From Symbiodinium sp. CCMP2592 (Eukaryota; Sar; Dinophyceae; Suessiales; Symbiodiniaceae), in the NCBI GenBank assembly GCA_905221615.1, contig CAJNDT010003446.1, positions 1,582,800 to 1,646,799 on the forward strand: a DNA stretch of 64,000 bases. Direction: 5' to 3'. A program made the translations under genes and the position numbers. Of this stretch, positions 38,073 to 50,555 are shown piece by piece (positions within the stretch are counted from its first letter, which is position 1; each line of letters starts with the position of its first letter). The notes under the pieces were generated by a model. It did not search any database. It saw nothing but the letters and a program-made list of their open reading frames with translations, and was not told where the DNA came from.

Positions 38073-41000
38073 GTCTTCTGTCTGGTTTACACTGCCCTTG
38101 TCACACCCTACGAAATCGCGTTCATCCCTGACCGCGACAGTATTCTGCTCGTGACTTGGATGCAGCCCTTGCGAGGCATTAGGAGCTTCTGTTCCACATA
38201 CCCAGGGCCTGTGCCACGCAGCGATGCCAGCTCTCGATATCATCGGGATATACATGCTGTAAAGCCGATGTTTCAACCGAACGGCGACTCCTTAGGTTAT
38301 CAATCGACTAGTCCGCGCCTCAGTGGTTGTCCAAGCCACGCCTTGTGCTGATTTGCTGAGCGAGTGTCACTTCCCTAACAAGATTGCTTTTTCCGAACTA
38401 GCAGATGCTCGAGCAAATTTTGTACTGGGCTTTGCTTGAAACAGGTTGACATTGTGTTCATCAAGGACATGGCAGCTTGCTTGCATCGGCTGGGCTCCGG
38501 CTGTAAACAGATTCTTGTGCACGCGTAGCTGATGTAGCTGTGTCGTTCTCTCCCGAAGCTGCTGTGCCACCCAGATCATGCAGTTTTTCATGAAAGTGGA
38601 GCGCAACACAAGGCCGCCCGATCTGCATCCAGTTGTTTGCACTGATTCTTCAACATTTACTGAAGTGGAAGTTAACGCAACGAGGTTTGTGCAAGCCTAC
38701 TGTGCGCATCCTCAGCACCCCAGTCACCCAACCTGATCGCAGGCAAGGGAAGATCTGGGTGCGGGATCGCCGCAAAGTGGCGCTGCTGTACGTGAAAACC
38801 TGGTTTCTGTGCCCTGGCTCCGCACCGGTTGGTAGGGTGATGCGGCAAATTGGCTTGAGGGGCGGGGAATTCGATCCAGCTGCAGTCCATCATCTTCTGG
38901 TTCCCTCAAGCAGAACATGTTCTGATCATGATCGCCGGAGAACGAATCAATCAGTACGAATACAGATAGAATATCTCATTTCTTATGTTTACGACCACTC
39001 TTGGACTTGTGGCTGTGTCACCTTGCCTTGCCGGTGACCCAGAGATACTTCTTACATTGAAGCCATTTGAAGCGAAAAGCAGTCCGATTTGTTTTGCCAC
39101 CTGCCATGACCTCAGGATAGACTTGGCTTCTGTGCTTCCCTACGATGACTTCACAGACTTGCTGCAAGAGAGCGCTGATGGCCACCCGGTTAGACTCGTG
39201 ACACCGCACTATTGTGGCAGCTTCGGTGGTAAAGTTTTCCCATGTCACAATTCCCCTCAAGTCAACAGCTTTGTGGTTTCGCTGTCGCTGCATGTCGCTG
39301 CAAGGTATACAGAGCGTGAAGATCCTGAGAACAATCAGGGCCGCTTGCCTCCAACACGTCGCGTGAGACGTAGGCTCTAACCTCTCTGCTCACAGCTTTA
39401 CGAGTGAATGAAGGCCAGTCACTGGTAGAACAGCAACTGAGGTGCTTCGACTCGTCAAGCTTCTGCGGATTCTCAAGGCCACGGTCTGTGGTGTGTCATC
39501 CAATGCTAGAAGGCTTCTTTGCACCTTCCGAAGCAGACTCTAGTTCCGCCTGCTGTAAGATTTGCGCGGACTTTTGTTGCGTCTCTGTAGCTTTCAGGCC
39601 AGCCGAATGGTGAAACGCTGGGAGAATCGCATAGCGCTGAAGAGTACGACTCTTTGATGATGTTGATGTACCATGATGTACCCATGGCATCCATCCCAAT
39701 TCCACGCAGTCACAGCTGTACTTGTAGCAGTCCTTGATTACTCGCAGAGTGCAGTCTCGACAGTGGCCAAGTATCTTTAATGAGGTGCTCGTCTCGTAAG
39801 GCTTTGTCCAAGCAGGTCGTCGCTTTCTTTGTGGGACTGCTGCGTCATGACACACATGACCGGAAGCTCAAAGCAGGAGCGGTAGCGGCAGCTTCATTTC
39901 AACAGGCGAAAGGTGTTGGATAGATTTCACAGCATTTGCTCATGTCGTTTTGAACTTGAGCACAGTCTTTGAATTCGGCTCTCTCGTCGTGAGGGTGGTA
40001 TGCAACACCAATACCGGGGCGGCCCAGAACAACAAGGGAGATACCGGGAAAACGGTTGTGTGCAAACGTGCGACACGAATCTGTGCAAGCGGCCCGCCCA
40101 CAGACCATGAAGTAGGCTGTTGGGTCGGGCACGGGATGCTTCGCCATCCCGAAACACCGAGGACCCGAGAATAGTCCAGCAGAGCCGTGAGGGCTCCGGC
40201 AGGGGCGGGATGATAGAACAGCAGAGAGGCAGCAAACGTCCTCCTAGAGCAGCCAAGGAGCCTGTACTTGATAAAGTTCGCGGTGTTGATCATCCTCTCG
40301 TGCCACTGGATGGTTGCTTTGCCTGCAATGCTTGAGGTGACCCTGAGCTAAATCTCCAAAACCACATCTGGCGCAGTCCGAGCTGTGAGTGTGCACTCCC
40401 CGTTGCTGGTTGAGTGGATTGTGAGAGTCTTAGTGGAAGTACAAGGCCAAGTAAGTTGAGAAAGTGCCTCTGACTTGAGCTTGTATTCAGTTATAGTCAG
40501 CATATTTGGCTGGTCTATGTGGTGGTATTTTAAGTTGCTGAGTTGGCGTGAGTTCTTGCGTGGTGGTGCCGAGGGGCTCGAAACACTAAACCCTGCGCGA
40601 ACTTCAGTCGATACATGATGAAACCCTCTGATGGTTTCAACTCACAGAAAGGACCTCGCCCGAAGTGTGCCAGCATGAGGGTCGAAGCTCCTGGAAACCA
40701 TGAAACAAACTCTTAAGACTCTCGCCTACTGTAGCTTATCCCGAATGAGAGCACGACACCTGCTTAAAGGATCATGGGACTTAGTAACTAGGGTTGTAAT
40801 TAGGGTAGCTCTACTTATAGCTACTTATAGCCCAAATTAAGGTACTTATAACCTTACCTACTAAGTCCCATGATCCTCCATGTGCGCATCAGGCTTGTGT
40901 CTGGGGGTTCCTGGGACTGCTTGAAGGAAGCATGCTGCTGCTTGGATACAGACGGGGGAAGGCGTTGCAGGTCTAGGTCTCGGGCTGTTCACTTAGGGTG

Positions 41001-44000
41001 CAGGTTCTAAGTCAGGTTCAGGATTTGAGGGTTTATTTCGACCAGACACCTCAGATTGCGGGCCCTGCGTGGGGAGATTGAATCCCGAGGGGTTGCAGAT
41101 GCTCCATGTTTTTCTGAGCAGAAGACGGACAGGGCAGAGGGCATTGCTCAGCGCCACCTCACTGGGCGAGCTGAGGAAATGTAAAGAAGAGCTGCCACTT
41201 AGCTGCAACTGCTGGGAGCATATTCTGATTTGGATGAGAAGCATCCGTGCCTTGCAGCGCCAGTGCCTCGTGTCACAGAGCCAGCTATCGCTCTTTGCAT
41301 GAATGTTGGTGTCCGGAGGCTACGTGATGGAGATCCAGACGGGCTGATGGCAGCAAACCCCGATGCGTATTACTTTTTCGAAGAGCGCACAGGCATTCCG
41401 ATGTTTGTAGTCCCACTTGTTTGTAGTCCCACTTGCATGCTGGATGCTGTGCCTTGTCTCGTCATGCACCTCGTGCAGGCGATGCCTACAATCCATCTCA
41501 GTGGTTTGGCGACAGCTGGGTGGCCGCTTGGTGTGTTCTGGTAATTTCTGGTAGCTCAGCTCGCCAGGAATTGGTATCCCTACTGCAACCTGCAGACCCG
41601 TCGAGCGTTTGCCGAACAGACGCTTTTGATGAGCGGTGCCCAGGGTGCCAACAAAAGCCCCTTGCTCGTAACTTTCCTCTTTCGAGCTTCCCAAGTTCGT
41701 GAAGCTCACAGGGCCCACAGGCAGGCTTGACAGCAACGGTCGCCAACAGCGGAAAGCAACCTCCTGCAAGTCGAGTCCTGCCGAAAGTCAAGCGCGTCGA
41801 GTGGGATGTCGGCGTCCATCAGTCCACCCTTATCCGCCTCTTTCGTAGAGTCTAACTGATTGCTTTGCTCCGAGCTAAGGTGAGGTGGGCAGCTGGTCGT
41901 GCGGCAAACTCTCCAACCAATCCCTGTGACACCGGCATCCCGCAGTGCAAGCTGAGGGAACGTGGGATAAGGAGTGAGTTAAGCGGTGTTCCAGAATCGA
42001 CTTTTCGACGGCTTCAAGCGGGCATTGTAAATTCCCTGCTGTTGCTGCCATTGCCAATGACTGAGGCAATGTTTACATTGCAGCCCTTTACTGGTCAGGA
42101 ACCCAGGCTGTTTGTCGCTGTCTCGCTGATGCTATCCGTGGACATGGGCTTAATCATTACGATGCTATGTCTGGTCAAAGCCATTTGTTTTTATCATGAC
42201 TGCCCTTATTGCTCCGAGCCACCTCTGTGGGGCCACCTCTGTGTATGGTCATCATCGCTAGACAAGCGGAGCAAGAGCAACAGTAGCGCAGCATGCCCAA
42301 TATCGGAGTTTTGCGCTGCGGCTCACGGGTTTAGCGGTTTGCTCGCAAGCACATCGAAGTAGATCGATCCCGCGGCCTACGGCTTTGTGACAGTCACAAG
42401 AGCTTCCGATGAGATTCGGACTAATTTCGCCTGCTGTCTTGTTGGTGTACACCATTGGCAGTATCCTCAAGTATCGCAATGTGGACTTGTCGATACTTGT
42501 CGCAATGGAGCTGAGCAGAACCTTATTGGGCAACATGCGACTTACCACTCCATCCTGGCGCCAACGATCGTGCTCCACGACGTGGTGTCCGTGGTAATGA
42601 CTCTGTTATTGGTACACCAATTCGTGAGATCACCATTCCAAAACAAGGAGGCCCACAAAAGTGTGGGTATGATGTTGTTTGCCGACATTTTGCAACTGGA
42701 GGTGCTGTCGGGATTTATAGTGATGTTTGGCAGGATTTGGACGCAGCCCTCGTCCAAAAGGCCATCAGGACATCAATATGGAGGTTTCTGATGCCTTGGC
42801 CCGGGCTGTTCAACATCTTCGCGGTGCTCAACGCCATGCTCTGCATCAGGCCCTCATGGCGAAAGTACACATCGCCGATGATCGTGGTGCATGTCCTTGG
42901 TTTGCTGTATGGCTTTGGTGTGATAGCTCGCCACCTGGTTAGCAACATCATGTCGTTGGAGGCCTACAATGCGCATTGGGAACAGAGCATCGAGTACTTG
43001 ATCTGGCCATTTTGGGCCATCACCTTTGATGCCACCAATTTGCTGCTGTTCACTGGCCGCTTGTGCGCCGGAGGCTCGTGGAAGCAGATGGATCATGTGC
43101 GTGTTCATCAGATCAATATGCAGTTGCTGACTGCAGTCGCCGTTGTTGGAACATGGACTACCGTCTTTACTCACCTCCGCTTTCTGTGGGAACTCACGCT
43201 GATCACCAACATGTCGGTGCAGTTCTCTGCGGGGACGCACGCTGATCACCAAGATGTCGGTGCAGTTTGGCGATTCTTTCGCCTCTGTGCCGTGAGGTAA
43301 TGCGCAAAGCTTGCTGTGCCGCTCCAGTACCTGAACTGTTTCCAGCCGCTGCACGAGTTTGTGAAGGTCAGTTCGAGTAGTCTTCGTCGTGTTTTGTTCG
43401 AAGAGTGCTGCTTCCCATCAGGAGCCTCGGCTTCAGCGCAGGTTCAGAAAAGAGGTGGCTGCTGATTCTATGTAGATTCCTGTGTCTCTACTGCAAGGGC
43501 CAGCGACGGAGCTGTTTGAGTATAGCACCCTGCGAGAAACAAGGTCTGTGATGACTATGACATCCGAGCCTTGTCAGAAACAGGTTTGTGCAGCTCTGGG
43601 CTCTGGGTCCAAGTCTCTTGTCGCAGCGCACAGGATTGTTAAGTGTCGCGTTTGTCGTTCCTGCCTTTGGTTGATGCTGTTATGCCGTGTAGCGAGAGCG
43701 GGAGGGAGAGGCCGCTGTTCAAAAAAGGTCGGCTATGGAGATGTCCTCCCGTACACCCCAGCGGAGTACCTGGTGTGCACCTCCTGCCTGGCCCTCGGTG
43801 TGACCTGATCTTGAGGTCTAATCTGCAACTCTGAATTCCGGACTAGGCATGATGATCAGCTCCATTGTCTGGGCCTACATCATCGGCGCGGCCTGTGCCG
43901 TGATGTCGAAAATGGCCCCTCCGGCTGCAGGGCCTTCGGCTGTGCAGGGGTAGGGATGATCGGATGGGGGTAGCGCCTGTTTCAATGCTACGGTTGATGT

Positions 44001-46512
44001 AAATCCTGCATTCCTTAAGGACCCTAAACTATGGGAGTTAGATGGCATATTCCTTATTGTGGGTAGTGCAGGATTTATATGGGAGTTTCCTACCTTATTT
44101 TGGGGTCCTTATAATAAGGATCCTACTATATAGGGTACTATATTAGGGTCCCCTATTTTCGGAAACTCCCATATATCATCAACCGTATTGGCGTTCAACT
44201 CTTCGGCCCTGTAGCCGAGGACCCTGAGCTGAGCGAATTTGAGCGGAGGCCGCTCTCCTCCGATCACCGGGGATTTCGGATTTCGGTGCAGTGCAGGGTT
44301 TAGGGTTTAGGGTTTCGGTGAATCATGGTGACATGGAAGGGAGTGCGTGACACTCCGACTCCTTGTGCAGGATTGACGACTTCAATGCCATGGCTCACGA
44401 CCAGGACTTCGCAGCACCATGCAATGCATGATCGGAAGCGTTTGCATGTGATCGATGAGTATGATAGGGTACTCGGTAGTAGTAGAGCATACAAATACAT
44501 ATCATGGTGTTGCTGTTGATGAGGGTCGTTAACGATTGCCACCAGCATCATGATTTCAGTATGTTCGTACTGTTGTGATTGCAATTGCTGTTTCTGCGCT
44601 GCTAGTATGCAGCAGCCATCACTTTACGTCATCTGCATCATTTCACGGAAGTTGCAGTGACAGGTGTTGTTGGTCTTATCATGTCGCGTGATCTGGTTCC
44701 TGTTGTGGCCAGTAGTCCTCGCACCTTGTCTCTAAATCAGCGAGGACGAGGGTGGCTCTGGCTATTAGTCATCATTATTTTTTCAGAGAGAATCCGTTGA
44801 TGTAACGTGTCACGCCGGCTGTGCACCTCAGAACCTCGCCCTGGCGAGAGCGCCATCATCATCATTATTATTGCTATGCTTAGTCTTATTATACTACTGT
44901 TATTAGCATTACTGTCGCTGTCAGAGTTACTATGACAATATTATTACTATTAATCATGCTTCTGGGGTTCCTGCATGTAGCCTCCGCCATAAAGAATGCT
45001 CGGAGGATCTCCCGGGCCACATCCGCTGGCGTGGACGGGAGTTCATTCGATGCCAGGCTGCACGGTTGAGGGGTTTAGGGTTTCGGGTTTAGGATAGTGA
45101 GATGATTGTGGGTCGTAGACTGGCTAGACTTGAGTCCAGTGGCTAGATTTTATCTACCTTGGGGATGGCACGGCGGAGAGATATTATCTACCGTTTCTCC
45201 AAAGGCATATACATGGGTAGATGCATTTGTGCGTGTGTCCGTGTTATTTAGACAACGACCGCTTCAGATCGCGCTTCAGATGGCTCACTGCTGACCAAGG
45301 AGAGCAGCGATTTCACATGCACTACCTGCGAAATATCGTGGCTTGGGCATGTTGCATTTTCAACTCTGAGCCTGTGGAGCTGGGTGTGACATACCGAAGT
45401 CATGGCTTCTCCTTGCCACAATGATAGCAATAGTAATAGTAACAATAATGATAGCAATAATAATCGTAACAAAAATCAGTTTGAGCCAGGATGCTTGGGA
45501 AGGGCTCGGAGCTGACCTGCGGGGCACTGTGGCGCGACAGATGGCGTGGCTCGGCGATCTCGCACTATTATTAATACTATTACTATTATGATTTTTGTTA
45601 CGATGATTAAGGCTATCATTATTGTTACTATTACTATTGCTATTATTGTTATTATTGTTACTACTATATTATGACTATTAATCAGAGCCTGGGTTCAACA
45701 AAATACTATTAATGAAGACCAGGCTCCTCTAAGCCATCGGATGTTTGAAGCGTTCTCTGCTCTGCCAATGAGGTCGCACTACATCAACCACATTTGGTTC
45801 TTCAAAGGCGGCCCTCGCGGAACACTTTTGCATACCGGAAGCTGGAAAAGTCAACATTTCTCTGAAGAGTTGGGGTAGCTGCAGACTCCTAGATTCCTAG
45901 ATGTCCCATCCGAAGCACCAAGAGCTTGTCATCCAGAAAGGAAGCGGTAGACGTAAATTTGCTTATGTCTTCCGAATGATGCAGCGGCAGCACGGTGCCA
46001 GGAACCAAAGCCCAATTTCGGGAGGACTGTGCCAAGAACTTTGCCACTCCCTCGCAGCGTAATGAACATTTTGACTAGGTCGTTTGGCATTTCGGTACTT
46101 GGCGTGGGCCTGCCCGCCAAGGTGCCCATGTTCTACGAGCGCCGTGAGGTCATAGAAAAGCCCCAGCAGCTTTGGCCTCAGCTGCGCTGGAGATCAGCGC
46201 AGGCTGTGCTCACATGCCTAAGTTCAGCGATTACAAGTTCAAGTTTAGGTCTTTCACTAGGAATCCAAGATGTGTTGCTGAGGAATCTTACGAGAATATG
46301 CCATTAGTAGTACTAGAACCGTTTTACAAAGTCGATTCAAAGTGCACCCTGGAGTCCAGAACCGATGCCGACTCTTGAAGCGAGGCTGAACGTGGTCGAG
46401 CGTGGAGCTGTGGGGCGTCTTGGGCGAATTCTGGTGCCTTGGGGCTACTGGGGCGAGGCCCCGACCTTGGGCTTCGCTGCCCTGAGTGTTTCTGAGTGTA
46501 TCTATCGTCACT
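38073..46512 (+). CDS. voltage-gated, cyclic-nucleotide-type K+ channel, multi-exon
   Basis: Exons in the right order: S1 at 38073 (VFCLVYTALVTPYEIAFIPD); S2 at 38445 (VDIVFIKDM); S2-S3 linker near 38755 (WVRDRRKVALLYVKTWF); S3 at 39116 (IDLASVLPYDDF); pore at 43728-43797, opening exactly on the selectivity filter (VGYGDVLPYTPAEY); S6 at 43847 (MMISSIVWAYIIGAACAVMS); post-S6 at 44371 (IDDFNAMAHDQDF); C-linker near 45760 (MRSHYINHIWFFKGG); and a cyclic-nucleotide-binding fold at about 46380-46510 (LNVVERGAVGRLGRIL, WGYWGEAPTLGFAALS). Acceptors are AG^G. The intron between pore and S6 is only 49 bp (43798-43846, GT-AG). It should conduct K+ across a membrane under voltage and possibly nucleotide control. 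S4, S5 and the pore helix were not identified, so the gene may be broken or those exons missed. Confidence 0.7.
40761..40884. mobile_element. MITE family A, copy 5
   Basis: The body at 40763-40882 starts CTTAAAGGATCATGGGACTT and ends AAGTCCCATGATCCTCCATG, with TG duplicated at the borders. It lies inside the channel gene, in the long interval between S3 and pore exons. Confidence 0.8.
42056..43300 (+). CDS. multi-pass membrane protein of unknown family, frame disturbed
   Basis: Hydrophobic segments follow one another on the + strand: LFVAVSLMLSVDMGLIITML (about 42110), PAVLLVYTIGSIL (42430), ILAPTIVLHDVVSVVMTLLL (42555), GMMLFADILQLEVLSGFIVM (42665), MPWPGLFNIFAVLNAMLCI (42790), IVVHVLGLLYGFGVIARHL (42880) and IEYLIWPFWAITFDATNLLL (42990). 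The frame changes near 42530 and near 42730, and a 43-bp tandem duplication at 43195-43280 shifts it again. I do not recognise the family. It lies between S3 and pore exons of the channel gene on the same strand, so it could be a gene nested in an intron, a decayed insertion, or, less likely, missing channel segments. Confidence 0.4.
43195..43280 (+). repeat. 43-bp tandem duplication
   Basis: CACGCTGATCACCAACATGT at 43195 recurs as CACGCTGATCACCAAGATGT at 43238. The period of 43 is not a multiple of three and changes the frame of the membrane-protein reading frame. Confidence 0.8.
43989..44187. mobile_element. MITE family B, full copy
   Basis: It starts TACGGTTGATG and ends CATCAACCGTA. Interior blocks (AAATCCTGCA, ACCCTAAACTATGG, GATGGCATATTCCTTAT, GTGCAGGATTT) match 1056-1165. 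TATGGGAGTTTCC and GGAAACTCCCATA form an inner inverted pair. It lies in an intron after the S6 exon of the channel. Confidence 0.75.
44260..44320 (+). repeat. telomere-like TTTAGGG repeats
   Basis: GGTTTAGGGTTTAGGGTTTC at about 44299-44318, next to CGGATTTCGGTG words. A related GGGGTTTAGGGTTTCGGG stretch lies at 45071-45090. Both are intronic to the channel gene. Confidence 0.7.
45419..45648. mobile_element. fold-back element with 60-nt arms
   Basis: The left arm 45419-45478 and the reverse complement of the right arm 45589-45648 agree at 56 of 60 positions by eye. Shared words include AATAGTAATAGTAACAATAA and CGTAACAAAAATCA. A 110-bp GC-richer spacer separates them. The arms are AT-rich but the match goes well beyond what a shared trinucleotide motif gives. 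It lies in an intron of the channel gene. Confidence 0.75.
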
Positions 46513-48690
46513 GTGCAGCCGAAGCAAGGATTCGCATGATCGGCAAGCAGTATAGTTCTTTCCCTTCTCAGTACACTGCTGGTGTGGTGTCGAAATCCGG
46601 CCGCGTCGGCCCTGACAAAAGCTGACATTGCGAGGACATGCTGATCCGAATGGCAATGCTTCGTCAGGACGGGGGTGTGTATCTGCACTTCTGACTAGGA
46701 GTGAAAGACACGAGAACACAGGAATAGGAAGCTCGTGCCATCTTGGGCCGGGAAAGATATGCAAGATAGGTGCAAACGGGGGTGGGAGGGGGGGGGCGGC
46801 AACTGTAGCGGTCAGCGGAATTACATCACTCCTTACGCGATTGCAGGACAGCTCCGCCATGGCTCTCACATACACCGCTACCGGGCCGGAATTCAGAGAC
46901 TGCTCCTGTGCCCAGAGCAAGAGCGGGCTGCCAAGCGCACTCAGCTCAGGAAATTATGTCCCTCAGCCGCGACTCGCTGTCGCACGTCCTCTTGGACTTC
47001 CCGGAGGTGGCATCGCATTTACGAAGTCATAGCGACTGAAGCAGTGCTGCCAGCGTGTCCCTGTTGGCCTGCCTGAGAATGGAGATTGTGGTAGTTGTCC
47101 TGTATGTGACATCTGTGACTTGGTTGGCTTTCCCCGAAGTTACGTGAAGCGAGGCCAGCTAGGCACGCAGCCAAACCAACCGCAGACACCATCGCCACCT
47201 TCCTGGAGAAATCGTTCGAATGATGATAGCAGCAAACACTGCTTCCTTATGTAGATGTGGGCAGCGACTTCATGCAGGAACAGATGCGCTTCCGAAAAGC
47301 AGCGACGTTGATGGTGACAGCCCAAGTACTCACAGCATGTCCTCAAGTTTCGCAGGACTTTCAGCGTGTTGAGCCACCTAGCACGTACAGACGCATGCGT
47401 GTGTCAAAATGTCTGTCTGTCCGTCTGCCGATCTGTCTGTATGGATGTATTGCAGGTATGTCTGTGTTGTCTGCCAGTCTGCCTGCCTGTCTGCATGTAT
47501 GCATGTTTGTATGTATGTACTTATGGATGTATATATGTACGGATGTACGTACGTATGCATGTCTGTATCGTATGTACGGAAGCATATATGCATGTATGTA
47601 TGTAGGTCATAACGGTTCGTGGTCAGAATTACTATAGTTATGCATGCTCATTAAATACATGCATATGTACGTGCATGATCATGTTGCTGGAGCAATCGTG
47701 GTGATATGTGTAGCAAGTCCAAACTATGCCTATCGCAGAACAATGATATGACTAACACTGTAAAGTGTGACGATAGCGACAGTTCCGGATGTACAGATTC
47801 CATGCAAAAGTGCATCGTAGGTTCTACTGCAGGAATCACGGGGAGTTGGTCATCATCTCATGTCACGGCGGATCTTGACAATGTCTAATTTCGACTGCAC
47901 GGATGTTACACATGAAGCAAGGATGTCAGACAGCGTGATGCTTGGTTGCTCCGAGGCTCTCTTCGCAGTTGCAAAGATTTACCGGGTGGAGCTCTCCGCA
48001 GACGCAGAGGAACGAGATCCTCATAACCGTGTGAGCCTCAAGCAAGCTCAACGTCTCGTTCAACGAAGGAAATTCCAGGTTAGATGTAGCGTACAACTCT
48101 TCCTCTTGCAGCTATCGACAGAGAAACGCTGAGGGATGTCGTGTGGGGCAGGTGCGGGAGAACCCCTGCAGATGGTTTCATTCGCAAGGTTGGATCCATG
48201 ACGTCTTTGAGACGGCCCGCAAGGTTGGACTGGAGGACGACGGGACGTGGAGTGCTTTTCCTCCGTTCAAAGATGTCGAACGAAGATTGGATTAGAGGTA
48301 CTTGCAATGCATGTCATTGGTCACACATTCACTTCCCACATATTTCAGCGAATTCCAGTGCAAAAGAAGGAGGTGCAATAATGCTTATAAGGCTGGCCAT
48401 GGCCATCGTTGTTTGTCACCATGGTTTGCACGAATTCTTGCGGGACCCACGGCTCGGCCGATGGGCCCTGAGTTGGAGGAGCTCACGCCGATGAAAGCTG
48501 AGCAGATCATGCACAACTTGCACCATGGTTGTAACAGTTTTCAGTGACTCCTAGGTTTCCGGGTCGGCGTGTAAGGGGTTTGCAATTTTTACCTGGAGTG
48601 TTTCTTTTTATGGATACACAGACTTCCTCACAACGCAGCGTTTGTTGATACGTTATGTTTTCCCAGGGCACATGTTCAGTTCAGGGTTCG
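46513..48690. other. no clear gene; tetranucleotide repeat
   Basis: A degenerate TGTA/TGTC repeat runs from about 47400 to 47610. Possible + strand exons lie at 47940-48060 (ALFAVAKIYRVELSADAEER) and 48200-48290, in positions that would suit the 3' end of the channel gene, but no domain can be assigned. Confidence 0.35.
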
Positions 48691-48694
48691 TCTG

Positions 48695-48738
48695 AGTGGG
48701 AGCAGGAGTAGGAGGAGGAGGAGTGGTAGGAGTAGTAG

Positions 48739-48797
<59 letters not shown>

Positions 48798-49020
48798 ACA
48801 GTAGTAGTAGGAGGAGGAGGAGTAGTAGGAGTATGTAGTGGGGGTATGTGGGGGTAGTGGGAGTAGGGCTAGGAGTAATAGTGGTGTCAGCAGCAGTAGA
48901 AGCAGGAGCAGGAGCAGGAGCGCGAGCAGTAAGCAGCAGTGCTAGTAGTCGTCGTCGTAGTAGTAGTAGTAGTTGTTGTTGTGGTCGTGGTGCTGGTGGT
49001 GGCGGTGGTCGTGGTCGTGA
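48695..49020 (+). repeat. AGT/AGG trinucleotide array
   Basis: AGT units, nearly pure at 48750-48795, grade into AGG, GTAGT, GCAGGA and finally TCGTCG/TGGTGG units. The long poly-Leu, poly-Val and poly-Ser frames here come from the repeat. Confidence 0.85.
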
Positions 49021-50270
49021 TTGTCGTCGACTTCTCCCCGTCGTCGCCAACATGCTTTTAGCCGGTGCCAGGTGGCACTGGCAGCAATCAAGCTGCGATT
49101 TGCATGTGTGCGAGTAGGAGCACTGCATTCACTAGTATGCTGTTTGGACGAATCACAGCACCATCAGCAAAATGCTCAAGGCAGTCGAAAGCTAGCCGCC
49201 GTTTGATTTTGCACCTTACACGTAGGTGCCTATGCCCGAGAACCTCATTCAAACCCTGTCATACCGACTCAGGCGAGTGTCTGAAGCTTGGACCGAGCGC
49301 ATGCTCGAGGAGGAACAGGCCAGCCAATTCAGGTTCCGAGGTTACTGAGAAACAGGTGTTTCGGAGTCACATTTCAGGATCCAGGTCAGGTGATAATGAC
49401 TTGTTTATACTGCTTTCAACGCCATGTGTGCCTTGTGCTGAGGGTTTTGACTGTGCACTCCCGAGAATACGCATCACTAGTCGCCAGTCGACTCCTGCAT
49501 GCAGCTAGGGAAGAAGGACGCAACTTGAGGCTGAGCCAACCCTGGTCTCTTAAACTACGCTCCAATTGAGTCGAAAATGCCAAAGACATACGCCTCGCCT
49601 GGCTTGTCAGAGTTGTGGCGGCCGAAAGCCTGCTAACATCGCTTTGCAGTCTCCTGGAGCGCTCGGAGAGCTGGCTCTGACGTCCGAGCAGAAGATCGAC
49701 TCCTGGCAGAAGCTGGAGGTCATAAGACTCACACGAAGCCTAGACTGCCTCTACAAACAAACAAACACACACACACACAGACACAGAGGGCGGGCAGGCA
49801 AGCCGACATAGAGCTGATTAAGTGGGCAGCCAGAGGGACCCATAGTGACAGACGCCAGACAAGTCTCACAAGGACTTCCTTGCGTTGGGTAGACGGGGTT
49901 TAACGTAGAGCGAGCAAGTGTGAACACGGCTGTCCTTCAGTGCCGATGCGAGCCGACGGGAAGGAGGGAAGGAAAGCAGGAAGCGACCCTTGGAGACGAG
50001 CACTTATAGAGATTTAGAATAGAGAGAGCGAGAGCGACAGAGAGAGCCTCTGGCCACAAAGAAAGATGTCAGACAGACAGAGAGAAAGAGTCGAAGTAAA
50101 AAAGACAAGGAGAGGGAAAGGGAGTGAAGAAGCGAAAGACAAGAGGGCACACACTAACCGCTTTCTGCACCCATCACGGCCGGCTTCGTGCAGCTGAGGA
50201 TTACATGGTGAAGGCACGACCACCGGTGAACCCGCAGTAGCTCTGTAAGCAACGGTGGCGTCAGCTGCTG
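49021..50270. other. no gene recognised
   Basis: A short CA array lies at 49764-49780, and purine-rich GAGA words run from 49960 to 50150. No coding block was identified. Confidence 0.4.
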
Positions 50271-50277
50271 CGGCTAC

Positions 50278-50516
50278 GGCTACTACTACTGCCAATTCTA
50301 CTGATACTGCTGCTATTTTGCTTTCTACTACTACTACTACCACCACCACCACCACTACTACCCACTACTACCACCACTACCAGTACCACTGCCACTGCCA
50401 CTGCCGCGGCCACTGCCACTCCTCCTCCTCTATTACTACTACTACTACTGCTACTACTACTACTACTACTACTACTCCTACTGCTACTGCTACTGCTACT
50501 GCTACTGCTACTGCTG

Positions 50517-50555
<39 letters not shown>

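Noticed and set aside
47257..47637. Cys-rich frame resembling a small secreted protein
   Set aside because: Composition arises from degenerate TGTC/TGTA repeats; no signal peptide or supported start.
48676..49128. Poly-Leu/Ala-Pro frame on the minus strand and Val/Gly frame on the plus strand
   Set aside because: Simple AGT/AGG repeat; no non-repetitive conserved block.
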